In this document: positions 8,721-18,317 of the stretch, piece by piece | Position numbering within the stretch: the stretch's first letter is position 1 | Layout: each line of letters starts with the position of its first letter | Assembly (NCBI GenBank): GCA_964527925.1 | Contig: CAZGQO010000006.1 | Span: forward strand, 1 to 64,000 | DNA length: 64,000 bases | DNA from: Ch128b sp964527925 | Lineage (GTDB): Bacteria > Bacteroidota > Ignavibacteria > Ch128b | Reading direction: 5' to 3' | Notes under the pieces: model-generated | Database searches by the model: none | The model's input: the letters and a program-made list of their open reading frames with translations, nothing else | Told to the model about the DNA's origin: nothing | Made by a program: the position numbers and the translations under genes

Positions 8721-9089
8721 CAATAAACCTCTCAAAATATTTATTTACATTAAATTAAAATAATAAAATTTGAAGTTGATTGAAATGATAGAATCACGAA
8801 GATAGCTTTCATAAATTTTTATGAATTCAAGGATCGTTTTAGAAAACTTTTATATTCTTAAAGGAAAGATTTTTATAATATTTTTTATTCAATCAGATTC
8901 AAAATTAATCACATTGTGTTTACCCTTTCTTCTTTACAAAAAAACCTGATTTTAATAAGTTCCTTGTGGTAATAGACATAATTTTCAGTTATTCAGTATT
9001 AAAGGGCATATATTATATTTTCAGATTGCTCGCTTATTTTCTGAACTCCAGGTCGTTATTAAGAATTCATAAAATCATAGGGAGGATTT
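8721..9089. other. Divergent intergenic region
   Basis: About 370 AT-rich bases between the esterase operon (minus) and the T9SS pseudogene (plus). It must hold both promoters, but none is clear enough to name. A strong GGGAGG ribosome site (9080-9085) precedes the pseudogene's ATG at 9090. No small gene is visible. Confidence 0.5.
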
Positions 9090-10895
9090 ATGAATAACTT
9101 AACATTTCTTTTGAGCTTAATTTTCTTCTTTATTTACTCACCCTTAATTCCTCAAGGAGTAGTTGTGCAATTCAGATTTGATAAATTAGGAAATGTTGTC
9201 AATGTCATATCAGAAGGAAATTATCTTTATTTAGGACTCAATCAATTAGACTCACTCTCTTAAACAAGAAGAGACATTATCATTGAAAAATATGATAACG
9301 ACATGAACTTAATTTCCCAATGGAAATTTAAATTATCTGATTGAATTGCTGATTACTGGTTAGTGGACTTTACTAAAGATGATATGGGACACTGCTATCT
9401 ATTGGTATCATATAGACTCTATCCGAGTCCAAATTGTTATTATAATTCAATTATAAAGATAAGTCCAGGTGGAATTAAATTATGGGAAATAGCAATAAGT
9501 CCCGCAGAACAATGGGCTGGTGCAAATATCACAAAGATAAAATTCTCAAAATATGATAATACATTAGTTGTCTCTGGTGCATCCCCCTAGAGTGGAAGTC
9601 CAATTGTAAAAAAATATGATTTTAACGGTAATTTAATTTTTGAAACAGCTATCAATCTTCCTTTGTATTCTACTTACCGCAAAGTTCAGGTATTAAGCGA
9701 CAGCACAATTGTAGCGGTTGGAGTTTATGAGTCACAGGCTAACAAAATTCTATTAATTGTAAAATATAACATTAAAGGCAATATAATCTGGAATAAAACA
9801 CATTATTCAGGCGAATATAACGGTTCCGATAGCTCAAATGCTGAAGGTTATGATGTTTGTGAAACGGATGATGGAAATCTTTTTGTTATCGGTTATGTAA
9901 CGCCTAAAGCCTAGGTACATCAATCATATCTGTTAATAATGAAGCTTCATCAATCAGGCGACAGCTTATTTACCAGAAAATATCTTGAACCTACATGGTC
10001 TCATGAAAAAAATAAAGGGTATAATATCCTCAATTTACATGATAGTTATTATCTGATATATGGTGTGCAGAATGAAGAATATACAACTCGCACTCCTTCT
10101 TTATTAAAAATAGATAATTCTGGAAACTTGATCTGGAAACAAGTGGAATTTTTTTCCCCAGACGATGTTTAGTTGAGAACTGTTACTTCACAGGGCAACC
10201 TGATTTTAGCAGGTGATACCAGAAGTGATAAAATTACATGGGGAGACAGGGTTCCTATCGTTTATAAGACTACATCAGCTGGACTTTATCTGGAACCCAG
10301 TTTTTCTGTACCCTGGTCGTCTGGTTATGTTGTAAATTCACAACCTATTGAATTTGTTCTGAATCCATTCAGACAATATTACCAAACATTAGAAGTGCAA
10401 ATTTCGAGAGATTCAACTTTTAATACTATAGATATTCAGTACAACGATCCTTCAATCTTTACAGTAGATCAATATGGTACCATACGATTTATGGTGAGTG
10501 GATTTATCGCAAACTCGGATTATTTTATAAGGTGTCGTGCAGTTGATTTTGAAGGTAAATATGCACCCTGGAGTAAAGTTGTAAAATTCAGAACTGGCAA
10601 CATTACCAATGTAAATGATGAAGCAGAAATTATCACTTTTGATTTGAAGCAAAATTATCCTAAACTTTTTTATTCGGTTACAAAAATTTCATATTCTACT
10701 CCTGAAAAATCTTTTGTGATTTTAAAAATTTATGATGTTTTAGGAAACGAAGTTGCTGAGTTAATTCAGGAAGAAAAACAAACTGGTAATTATTCTATTT
10801 CTTTTGATGCTTCTTCACTTCCAAGTGGAGTTTATTTTTATATTCTTAAAGCAAATGGATATTCAGCAACTAAGAAGATGGTTTTGGTGAAATAA
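9090..10895 (+). pseudogene. T9SS-type secreted protein gene interrupted by five in-frame stop codons
   Basis: One continuous frame of 602 codons runs from an ATG with a good ribosome site (GGGAGG) and signal peptide (MNNLTFLLSLIFFF...) to a C-terminal type IX secretion sorting domain near codons 513-601 (KIYDVLGNEVAEL ... LPSGVYFYILKANG ... KKMVLVK). It is broken by TAA at 9261, TGA at 9342 and TAG at 9588, 9912 and 10170, with no frameshift anywhere. Each stop is one transition away from Gln or Trp codons. The middle has repeated strands like beta-propeller proteins (GNLIWKQ, GNIIWNK, GIKLWEI). The usual NYPNPFNP motif has decayed to NYPKLFYS. The simplest reading is a recently inactivated exoprotein gene. 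Fragments might still be translated, but none retains both the signal peptide and the sorting domain. Confidence 0.85.
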
Positions 10896-11383
10896 TAATA
10901 GGCAAAGACAAAAATGATTTGAGTTGAAATCTTTCGGTTGTTAAGATGATGGGATTGCCTCGATAGTAAGATTATTTATAAAATAGGACGCTGAAAATGC
11001 AGATTTTAGACGAATATCACAGAACTTGTAATTTAAAAATTACTTTTGAGGCAGTCCCACTTTAGTTTCCTTATTAAACATTTGAAACGAGAGGCAAGTG
11101 TTTATCCAAAATACTTTTTTTAGAACGAACGAGGTAATGAATGATCTTTGAGCTATTCGACTAAAAGATCATAACAATTTTAATTAGGACAATCATTGTT
11201 GAAAATGATCAGGAATCTATTTTAATGTTTCTCTTCTAAAGTATTTAAAATTATCAAGATTAATTTAGCGTGGTTATCATTAGAAATATTTTCAGGATTA
11301 ATTTTTTCTAAATCCCCTTTCCTAAAGCCTCTTTAATTTTATATCTTTGTTAGTGATGTCAAACGAATTTATGAAGAAGCTCT
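10896..11383. other. Intergenic region with inverted repeats
   Basis: No coding frame is visible. GGGATTGCCTC (10951-10961) and GAGGCAGTCCC (11048-11058) are inverted with one G-T wobble and bound 108 bases. A 9-base-pair inverted repeat, ATGATCTTT (11141-11149) with AAAGATCAT (11164-11172), lies further on. The first pair could be the ends of a decayed miniature transposable element or a long structured 3' end of the pseudogene transcript. Confidence 0.5.
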
Positions 11384-11869
11384 ATGCAGTTCAGTTCTGA
11401 ATTTATTGTAAAAATGATTCAATTTATGTTGGCTCCGGCAGTGATGATTTCTGCCTGCGGTCTTTTGCTCCTCGGGATTAACAACAGATATTCTTCAATT
11501 GCGACTCGAATAAGATTACTCAATGATGAACGAAGAAGATTAATTCTTAAAATCAAAGACGGAAAAGATCTCGATTTTATTGAATCAAACAGATTGGCAA
11601 GCCTCAAAAAACAACTTGAACATCTTTTCTTCCGACTCGGACTTGTCAAAAAATGCGTTATCTGTTACTCAACGGGGATTTTTCTGTTTATATTGACTTC
11701 GTTTTTAATTGGTATTGATTTCATTTTTGATATAAAATCGGGAATGATATTTATGATGATTTCGTTTATAGTAGGAATGATTTTCGTTGGTGCAGGAATC
11801 TTGTATGCTTTACGAGAAATTATAAAAGGTCACAAAATAATCGAAATTGAAATCAAAGCTGATGAATAA
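11384..11869 (+). CDS. DUF2721 family membrane protein
   Basis: 161 residues matching the DUF2721 pattern. Helix 1 runs MLAPAVMISACGLLLLGINNRY (residues ~12-33, with a conserved Cys). A charged helix (IRLLNDERRRLI, LEHLFFRLGLVKKCVICYS) leads into two further transmembrane helices (~100-120 and ~124-147). Function is unknown for the whole family. It precedes a TPR protein gene by 27 bases and the two are probably co-transcribed up to the terminator at 12702-12733. Confidence 0.85.
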   Translation: MQFSSEFIVKMIQFMLAPAVMISACGLLLLGINNRYSSIATRIRLLNDERRRLILKIKDGKDLDFIESNRLASLKKQLEHLFFRLGLVKKCVICYSTGIFLFILTSFLIGIDFIFDIKSGMIFMMISFIVGMIFVGAGILYALREIIKGHKIIEIEIKADE

Positions 11870-11896
11870 TCAATTAACAAAAAGGGAGTAACTTCA

Positions 11897-12673
11897 ATGA
11901 AAAAACATTTAATTATTTTTCTATTTCTGACATTCTTCGTGAGTTTTATAAATGCACAGAATGTTCAGGACTTAATCAAAAAATGTGATGAATTGATCGA
12001 AGTGAAATTTGATAATGTGAATGCATTAAAAACAATTGAACAAGCATACAAACTTGAACCAAATAACTTTGAAGTTTTATGGAGACTTTCTCGTGCTTGC
12101 ATTGATTACGGCGAACATCTCCCAGCAAAAACAGATGCCGATAAGGATCAACAGTTGAAAATGTTCGAGAAAGCACTTGAATATGCAGAAAAAGCAATAA
12201 AAGTAAATCCTAACTCATCTATCGGCTATATCAGAAGAGCAATAGCAAATGGGAAAATTGCATTATTTAAAGGTGTATTTAAAACTATAAGTCTTGTTAA
12301 CGCTGTAAAAGCTGACTGCGAGAAAGCAATCAGTTTAAATAATGGAGGCAATATTCAACAAAGCGTTGCATTGTATGTGCTTGCAAGAGCCCACTCAAAA
12401 GTTTGTGAAAAACCGAAATTTGCAAGATCAATCATTGGTCTTGGTTGGGGAGATCGAGAAGAAGCGGCAAAACTTTTTGAAAGAGCCATCAAGATGAGAC
12501 CCGATTTTATAATGTACAGACTGGAAGCCGCTAAAAATTATATTGAGATGGAAAATTATCAGAAGGCGAAAGAACATTTATATGCAATTTCTCATCTCCC
12601 AAAGTTAGATGAAGACGATGATGAGTACATCGCTGAAGCAAAGTCACTTTTAGAAAAGATCAAAAATAAATAA
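11897..12673 (+). CDS. Exported TPR repeat protein
   Basis: 258 residues with signal peptide MKKHLIIFLFLTFFVSFINAQ (cut after NA). The rest is helical with TPR-like units at about 41-75, 80-120, 150-185 and 195-250 (EEAAKLFERAIKMRPDFIMYRLEAAKNYIEMENYQKAKEHL, shown in pieces by these residues). The layout, with a GWGDREEA segment before the last repeats, resembles the RMD-type TPR proteins common in this phylum. It should act as a periplasmic scaffold; no partner can be named. An AGGGAG ribosome site precedes the ATG. Confidence 0.75.
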   Translation: MKKHLIIFLFLTFFVSFINAQNVQDLIKKCDELIEVKFDNVNALKTIEQAYKLEPNNFEVLWRLSRACIDYGEHLPAKTDADKDQQLKMFEKALEYAEKAIKVNPNSSIGYIRRAIANGKIALFKGVFKTISLVNAVKADCEKAISLNNGGNIQQSVALYVLARAHSKVCEKPKFARSIIGLGWGDREEAAKLFERAIKMRPDFIMYRLEAAKNYIEMENYQKAKEHLYAISHLPKLDEDDDEYIAEAKSLLEKIKNK

Positions 12674-12701
12674 TAACAATTCCCTGTAAATTCAAATTAA
12701 T

Positions 12702-12733
12702 CTGGCTCGGTCATCTGCTGAGCCAGGTTTTTT
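12702..12733 (+). terminator. Rho-independent terminator after the TPR gene
   Basis: The stem CTGGCTC (12702-12708) pairs with GAGCCAG (12720-12726) across an 11-base loop and is followed by GTTTTTTAT. Confidence 0.9.
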
Positions 12734-12917
12734 ATTTTGAACCTAAACTTTGATAAGATTTTTATTAATAAAAAAAGTTTGATTTGGAATCCGAAACTTT
12801 TCCCACAAAAAATTTCACTTAATCATAAAGCAATTTTCTTTGATCAAGAATGAATTATCTGCGGTTGGTCAGGATTGTTGATAAACCGAAAGAGTCTCAT
12901 TGAGATTTAAGAACTTT

Positions 12918-13217
12918 CTATTTCCATGTGATGGAATTCTTTTGATCATTACTTGATCTGGTATAAATAATTTTTTGAACAAGAAGAATTACTGCAAACC
13001 CAAAGATGATTGAGTTAGTAACCATTATTGCCCAATCTTTTCTGTATTGTCCATAAATAAACCAGAAAATTGTTGCGGCAATTATCATGAAAATAAAAAT
13101 CCACGAGAGATCTTTCACGCTTTTTGTCTTAAAACCTTTCATTACTTGAGGCAAAAGATTGAAACAACTCAAAGTTACTGCGATTGCTCCAACTATATCG
13201 TATATATTCATAAGCAT
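12918..13217 (-). CDS. SemiSWEET / PQ-loop family small membrane protein
   Basis: 99 residues with three transmembrane helices and the MtN3/PQ-loop signature LLPQVMKGFKTKSVKDLSW (about residues 21-39, with the Pro-Gln pair). This is the single triple-helix unit typical of bacterial SemiSWEETs, which dimerise to pass sugars down a gradient. The ATG at 13217 lies just 3 bases past the valS stop, and a second in-frame ATG follows two codons later, so translation is probably coupled to valS. It ends in TAG, so TAG is a normal stop in this organism. Confidence 0.85.
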   Translation of the reverse strand: MLMNIYDIVGAIAVTLSCFNLLPQVMKGFKTKSVKDLSWIFIFMIIAATIFWFIYGQYRKDWAIMVTNSIIFGFAVILLVQKIIYTRSSNDQKNSITWK

Positions 13218-13220
13218 TAC

Positions 13221-15905
13221 TCAATTTTGTTCTAACATTTCTAAGTTCTTTTTTACTTTATTCAGCGCTTCTGAGAAATTCTTTTGTTTTTCTCTTTCTG
13301 TATTTACAATTTGTGCTGGTGCACGGGAAATAAAATTTTCATTAGTCAATTTTTTATTCACACTTTCAAGTAATTTTTCCAACCTTTCAATTTCTTTTCT
13401 GAGTCGTTCTTTTTCTACTTCGAGATCAATTAAGCCTTCCAGTGGTATGTAGATTTCATTTCCTTTCACAACTGAAACAGAAGAATTCTTTGGTCGTTGT
13501 ATATTCTTACCAATTAAAATGTTTTCAACTCGAGCTAATCTTTCAACATAGTAAGAGTAAGCATTCACAAGATCTTCAAATACTCGATTATCACACTTAA
13601 TATGAACATCACACTTGCGAGCCTGGGGAACATTCATTTCGCCTCTGATATTTCGAATTGAGATAATTAATTCCTGTAGAAGTTCAAGTTCACTCTCAAC
13701 ATTTGTATCAATCCATTTTTCATCTGCTTCAGGAAATTTTTCGGTCATAATTGTAATCGTCGATGAACGATCTTTTCTTGAAGAATCAAGTTCATAAATC
13801 GTTTGAAATATTTCTTCTGTAATGAAAGGCATAATTGGATGCAGGAGTTTTAAAATATTTTCATAGACGAAAAACGATCTCGATAAAATTGAAGATTTTA
13901 CATAATCATCTTTTTCTTCTGCTAATCTCGTCTTAACAAATTCTACATACCAGTCGCAATAATCACTCCAGATGAAATAATAAATTATTTTAGACGCATC
14001 GTTAATCTTAAAATTATTTAATGCATTTGTATAATCTCTAATTGTAGAATTCAATCGACTTAAAATCCATCTATCTGTCAAATCAAGATTTTCAAATTTC
14101 AGATTGTAGTCGACTTTTATTTCATTCGCATTCAATAAGAGGAATCGACCAGCATTCCAGATTTTGTTTGCAAAATTTCTGCCTATTTCACATTTATCAA
14201 CAGAAAACAGAACATCCTGACCAAGTGGTGCAAGATAAATGATAGTAAATCTTAGAGCATCGGCACCATACTGGGCAATTACATCAAGCGGGTCAGGTGA
14301 ATTTCCCAGTGATTTGCTCATCTTTCTGCCTTTTTCATCACGAATTATGCTGGTGAAATAAACATCCTTAAATGGAATGTTGTTGGTAAATTCAAATCCT
14401 GCGATAATCATTCTTGCAACCCAGAAAAAGATAATGTCAGGACCAGTTACAAGTGTATCTGTCGGATAAAAATATTCGAGTTCTTCTTTCGTTTTAAATA
14501 CACCGTGAGCCCATAACCAGCTCGAAGCCCATGTATCAAGAACATCTTCATCCTGTTTTAGATTTGTACTTCCACATTTTGGACATTTATCAGGTGCATC
14601 AACCTGAACAATAATTTCGTTGCATTCTTTTTCATTTGTGCCCTGACAATACCAGACTGGAATTCTATGTCCCCACCAGAGCTGTCTTGATATACACCAA
14701 TCTTTAATATTATTCATCCAGTGGAAATAAACCTTTGTCCATCTATCCGGATGAAATTTTATCTTATCTTCTTCAACTGCTTTGATGGCAGGTTTAACCA
14801 GTTCATCCATTCTCATGAACCATTGTTCTGATAAGTAAGGTTCAATTGGAACTTTACCTCTTTCAGAATAACCAATGTTGGTCTTGTAATCTTCAATCTT
14901 TTCTACAAGTCCAAGTTGACTTAATCTTTCAACAACTTTTTTTCTTGCTTCAAATCTATCGAGACTACGAAATTCTTCTGGAACATTTTCATTCAAAGTT
15001 GCATCGGGATTCATTATGTTAATGACTTCAATCCTGTGTCGTTTGCTAATCTCAAAGTCATTTGGATCATGAGCAGGAGTGACTTTAACGCAACCAGTTC
15101 CAAACTCTTTATCGACATATTCATCAGCTATAATTGAAATTTCTCGGTTTGCAAGTGGAAGAATTACTGTCTTTCCGATTAAATGTTTATAACGATCATC
15201 ATCTGGATTAACTGCAACAGCTGTATCACCAAGCATTGTTTCTGGTCGTGTTGTAGCAACTACAACAAAATCATTCGAATCTTTTACAGGATATTTGAAA
15301 TACCATAATTTACCATTGACTTCCTGATAAATAACTTCTTCATCAGAGATGGCAGATTGTGTCGCCGGATCCCAATTAACCATTCTCAGTCCACGATAGA
15401 TATAACCTTTTTTATAAAGATGAACGAACGCTTCGAGGACAAGTCGATAATATTCATCATCCATTGTAAAACGCAAACGATCCCAATCACATGCAACGCC
15501 AAGTTTTCTTAATTGCTTTAAGATGATACCGCCGTAAGTTTCTTTCCACTGCCAGCAATGTTTTAAGAATTCTTCACGGCCAATTTTCTTTTTGTCAATT
15601 CCATGTTCTTTTAAGTATGCTGTTACTTTTGTTTCAGTTGCAATAGAAGCGTGGTCAGTTCCCGGCACCCAGCAGGCATTATAACCTGACATTTTTTTCC
15701 ATCTTATAAAAATATCTTGAAGAGTGTTATTCAAGATATGACCCATTGTCAGGCTGCCGGTAATATTAGGAGGCGGAATTACAATTGTATATGGTTTTTT
15801 TGAGTGATCAATTTCTGCGTGAAATAATTTATGTGTTTCCCAATATTGATACCATTTATCTTCTACTTCACCAGGGTTATAAACCTTTGCAAGATCCTTT
15901 TTCAT
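13221..15905 (-). CDS. valS: Valyl-tRNA synthetase
   Basis: About 894 residues, full length for the class I enzyme that charges tRNA-Val. The HIGH-type motif appears as TMGHILN within PPPNITGSLTMGH (residue ~56 of the longer reading). The editing domain has TTRPETMLGDTAVAV, a zinc-ribbon-like Cys set lies in the 470s, KMSKS is at about residues 531-535 and the C-terminal coiled coil (VEKERLRKEIERLEKLLES) is present. I favour the ATG at 15905 over 15914, because AGAAGG lies only 2 bases before the first ATG but about 10 before the second. The downstream SemiSWEET gene is almost contiguous. Confidence 0.97.
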   Translation of the reverse strand: MKKDLAKVYNPGEVEDKWYQYWETHKLFHAEIDHSKKPYTIVIPPPNITGSLTMGHILNNTLQDIFIRWKKMSGYNACWVPGTDHASIATETKVTAYLKEHGIDKKKIGREEFLKHCWQWKETYGGIILKQLRKLGVACDWDRLRFTMDDEYYRLVLEAFVHLYKKGYIYRGLRMVNWDPATQSAISDEEVIYQEVNGKLWYFKYPVKDSNDFVVVATTRPETMLGDTAVAVNPDDDRYKHLIGKTVILPLANREISIIADEYVDKEFGTGCVKVTPAHDPNDFEISKRHRIEVINIMNPDATLNENVPEEFRSLDRFEARKKVVERLSQLGLVEKIEDYKTNIGYSERGKVPIEPYLSEQWFMRMDELVKPAIKAVEEDKIKFHPDRWTKVYFHWMNNIKDWCISRQLWWGHRIPVWYCQGTNEKECNEIIVQVDAPDKCPKCGSTNLKQDEDVLDTWASSWLWAHGVFKTKEELEYFYPTDTLVTGPDIIFFWVARMIIAGFEFTNNIPFKDVYFTSIIRDEKGRKMSKSLGNSPDPLDVIAQYGADALRFTIIYLAPLGQDVLFSVDKCEIGRNFANKIWNAGRFLLLNANEIKVDYNLKFENLDLTDRWILSRLNSTIRDYTNALNNFKINDASKIIYYFIWSDYCDWYVEFVKTRLAEEKDDYVKSSILSRSFFVYENILKLLHPIMPFITEEIFQTIYELDSSRKDRSSTITIMTEKFPEADEKWIDTNVESELELLQELIISIRNIRGEMNVPQARKCDVHIKCDNRVFEDLVNAYSYYVERLARVENILIGKNIQRPKNSSVSVVKGNEIYIPLEGLIDLEVEKERLRKEIERLEKLLESVNKKLTNENFISRAPAQIVNTEREKQKNFSEALNKVKKNLEMLEQN

Positions 15906-15914
15906 TTCGAACAT

Positions 15915-16281
15915 TTCCTTCTATCTGAATTGAATTTCCAATTTTTTATTAAAAAATCTCAAAAATATTGCTTGCAATATAACAAAAGAAAAAAAATGAC
16001 TTCAATTTAGGTTTGTTTGTTCTATGAATCATTAATCAGGTTCAAAGTATTAAAGAGATTGATTAATAAATTTTCTTATGTCTAATTACCAAAAATTAAA
16101 ATAGACAACATCCATCACAATCAACTAAACTTTATAAACTAACATTTTGAAACTAAAGGTTTTTATTTATAAAATTTTATTAAATGAATTTTTGATAAAC
16201 CAGAAAAGAAGTTGTCATTCTCATTGAGATAAATTGAATAGACTTTTCAATTAAACTAAATTGCATTCAAAACAAAAAATT
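15915..16281. other. Divergent intergenic region between valS and ubiA
   Basis: About 360 AT-rich bases with no coding frame, presumably carrying the divergent promoters. I looked for a T-box or hairpin leader for valS and could not recognise one. Confidence 0.5.
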
Positions 16282-17115
16282 ATGGAAATAAAAAAATATC
16301 TGAATTTCATAAAGGTTGAACATACTCTTTTTTCTCTTCCATTGATTTATGCCGGAGTTTTGCTTGCAACACAACAACCTTCCATAAAACTTCTTGTTCT
16401 TGTACTTTTTGCTGCAATTTTCGCAAGAATTGTTGCAATGACTGCCAATCGAATTATTGATGCTGAAATTGATCGTCGAAATCCCAGAACAAAACAAAGA
16501 GAAATTCCAAGTGGAAAAATTTCCACACGCAAGGCATATTTTATAATGATACTAAGTTTGATTTTATATTTTTTTACAGCTTATCTAATTTCAGAATTTT
16601 GTTTTTATCTTTCACCTATTCCAATTCTTATTTTTATTGTTTATCCATTTATGAAGAGATTTACTCATTTTGCTCATTTTGGAGTTGGTGCTGGTCTTGC
16701 GATGGGACCGCTTGGTGGCTGGATTGCTGTTAAAAATTCTTTTGCTGGAGTTCTACCTGGAGCACTTCTAAGTTTATTCACTTTCTTCTGGGCAACAAGT
16801 TTTGATATTATCTATTCGACATTAGATGAAGAGTTTGATCGAACTAATAATTTGAAATCATTCCCGGCAAAATTTGGCAAAAAGAAAGCTCTAAGGTATT
16901 CACAATTACTTCATTTGATTTCTTTAATAATTCTAATCCTTTTATTCATTACTTCTATTAAAAATCTTTTTTCTCTTATATTTTTAATTATAGTAGCTAT
17001 GCTTTATTACTTTGAGCATAAATACGCAGAAACTAATGTTGAGCTTGCTTTCTTCAAATTAAATGCAGTTGTTAGTTTTATTGTTTTTTTAATGATATTG
17101 GTAAAGGAGATTTAA
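16282..17115 (+). CDS. UbiA family prenyltransferase (MqnP/4-hydroxybenzoate polyprenyltransferase-like)
   Basis: 277 residues with about eight helices. The first Asp-rich prenyl-diphosphate site reads NRIIDAEIDRRNPRTKQREIPSG (about residues 61-83 by helix order), and the second reads DEEFDRTNNLKSFPAKFGKKKA. The NPRT...REIPSG variant is common in quinone-pathway UbiA proteins of bacteria that use the futalosine menaquinone route. A UbiX-like gene follows at once, which supports a role in polyprenylating an aromatic quinone precursor at the membrane. I start at the ATG 16282 rather than the TTG at 16261. The last codons contain the ribosome site of the next gene. Confidence 0.88.
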   Translation: MEIKKYLNFIKVEHTLFSLPLIYAGVLLATQQPSIKLLVLVLFAAIFARIVAMTANRIIDAEIDRRNPRTKQREIPSGKISTRKAYFIMILSLILYFFTAYLISEFCFYLSPIPILIFIVYPFMKRFTHFAHFGVGAGLAMGPLGGWIAVKNSFAGVLPGALLSLFTFFWATSFDIIYSTLDEEFDRTNNLKSFPAKFGKKKALRYSQLLHLISLIILILLFITSIKNLFSLIFLIIVAMLYYFEHKYAETNVELAFFKLNAVVSFIVFLMILVKEI

Positions 17116-17116
17116 A

Positions 17117-17668
17117 TTGAAGATTGTCATTGGTATAACAGGTTCATCTGGTTCAATTTTCGCTGTTGAATTCATAAAAAAAACTGAAGCAAATAAATTC
17201 TTGATTATCAGCAAATGGGGCAAAGTAGTTTTAAAAGATGAAACTGGTGAAAGTGAAGAAACTCTTCGACCTTATGTTAAAAATATTTTCAAAGATACAG
17301 ACTTAACAGCTCCACCAGCATCAGGATCAAATAGATTTGACGCTTTCGTTGTTATTCCTGCATCGACATCAACAATTGGTAAAATTGCGTCAGGAATTGG
17401 GGATACATTAATAACTCGTACAGCTCAGGTATGTTTGAAGGAAAGATACAAAATGATTCTTTGTGTTAGAGAAACTCCTCTTGCAACTAATACACTCGAA
17501 CAATTAGCATTTCTTTCTCGTGAAGGTGTGATAGTTATGCCAATTTCCCCTCCAATGTATTATGTACCCAATACTGTCGATGAATATATTCAAGCATTTG
17601 TCAATAAATTGCAGGGAGTGCTTGGTTTGAATAAGAGTGGAGGCTGGAAGTCGGAAGATTTTCAGTAA
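17117..17668 (+). CDS. ubiX: UbiX family flavin prenyltransferase
   Basis: 183 residues with the UbiX fold. The flavin/phosphate loop reads GITGSSGS at residues 6-13, then VIPASTSTIGKIASGIGDTLITRTAQVCLKE, then the RETPLATNTLEQLAFLSREGVIVMP...MYY region that holds the prenyl-FMN site. The enzyme makes prenylated FMN for UbiD-type decarboxylases. It starts with TTG at 17117, one base after the ubiA stop, with AAAGGAGA (17103-17110) placed correctly; no ATG fits. It probably works with the adjacent UbiA in menaquinone or ubiquinone-like biosynthesis (the MqnP/MqnQ-type pairing); no UbiD-like gene is in the window. Confidence 0.92.
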   Translation: MKIVIGITGSSGSIFAVEFIKKTEANKFLIISKWGKVVLKDETGESEETLRPYVKNIFKDTDLTAPPASGSNRFDAFVVIPASTSTIGKIASGIGDTLITRTAQVCLKERYKMILCVRETPLATNTLEQLAFLSREGVIVMPISPPMYYVPNTVDEYIQAFVNKLQGVLGLNKSGGWKSEDFQ

Positions 17669-17744
17669 ATGAATCAAAAATCTTGAGTTCACCTTTTAGT
17701 AAATTGCACGTCGATAAGAATCTTTTAATTATTTTAATCATCAA

Positions 17745-18317
17745 ATGATTGAACAAAAAGAATTAGAATTAATAGAACGAGCAAAGTCTGGTGATAAGTT
17801 AGCTCTTGCTGAACTTGTTACTAAATACGAAAAGACAGTTTATAGTTTTGCATTTAAAATTTGCCGAAATAAAGATAAAGCTGAGAACACGATGCAAGAA
17901 ACTTTCATGAGTGTTCTTAAATCACTTCATCAATTTGATGGAAAATCAAAATTCTCGACATGGCTTTATCGAATTGTAGTTAATCACTGCTTGATGATGG
18001 CTCGTTCAGAAGTTCATAAAGATAAATTTTATTCAATCGATGAGGAAGAATTCAACTTTGAAGAGCCCGAAGTTAAACACTGGGCAGATCTTCCGGAAGA
18101 TAAACTTTTAAATGATGAGCTTAAAAATTTAATGGATCAAGCGATTCAAAAACTTTCACCCGAGTACAGAATTGTATTTACTTTGAGAGATATTGAAGGA
18201 CTTTCAACTCAAGAGACAGCAGAGACACTGGGATTGACTATCCCGGCAGTTAAATCAAGATTACATAGAGCAAGGTTATTTTTAAGAAATGAACTTAAAT
18301 CATACTTTGAAAAATAA
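17745..18317 (+). CDS. ECF-type RNA polymerase sigma factor
   Basis: 190 residues with the two ECF domains. Region 2 spans about residues 8-85 (AELVTKYEKTVYSFAFKIC, then TMQETFMSVLKSLHQFDGKSKFSTWLYRIVVNHCL) and region 4 about 125-185 (LSPEYRIVFTLRDIEGLSTQETAETLGLTIPAVKSRLHRARLFL by segment). A slightly acidic linker joins them. It overlaps the next gene by 29 bases, and that gene encodes a zinc-finger anti-sigma factor, so this is a regulated ECF pair of the RpoE/SigW type. The inducing signal cannot be read, although the nearby thiol-redox operon makes redox stress a reasonable guess. Confidence 0.93.
   Translation: MIEQKELELIERAKSGDKLALAELVTKYEKTVYSFAFKICRNKDKAENTMQETFMSVLKSLHQFDGKSKFSTWLYRIVVNHCLMMARSEVHKDKFYSIDEEEFNFEEPEVKHWADLPEDKLLNDELKNLMDQAIQKLSPEYRIVFTLRDIEGLSTQETAETLGLTIPAVKSRLHRARLFLRNELKSYFEK

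Noticed and set aside
9090..10895. Recoding of TAG or TGA as an amino acid to explain the five stops
   Set aside because: All three stop types occur inside, and TAG ends several intact genes here (12918, 20856, 32899, 58297), so the organism reads it as stop; a lineage-wide recoding does not fit.
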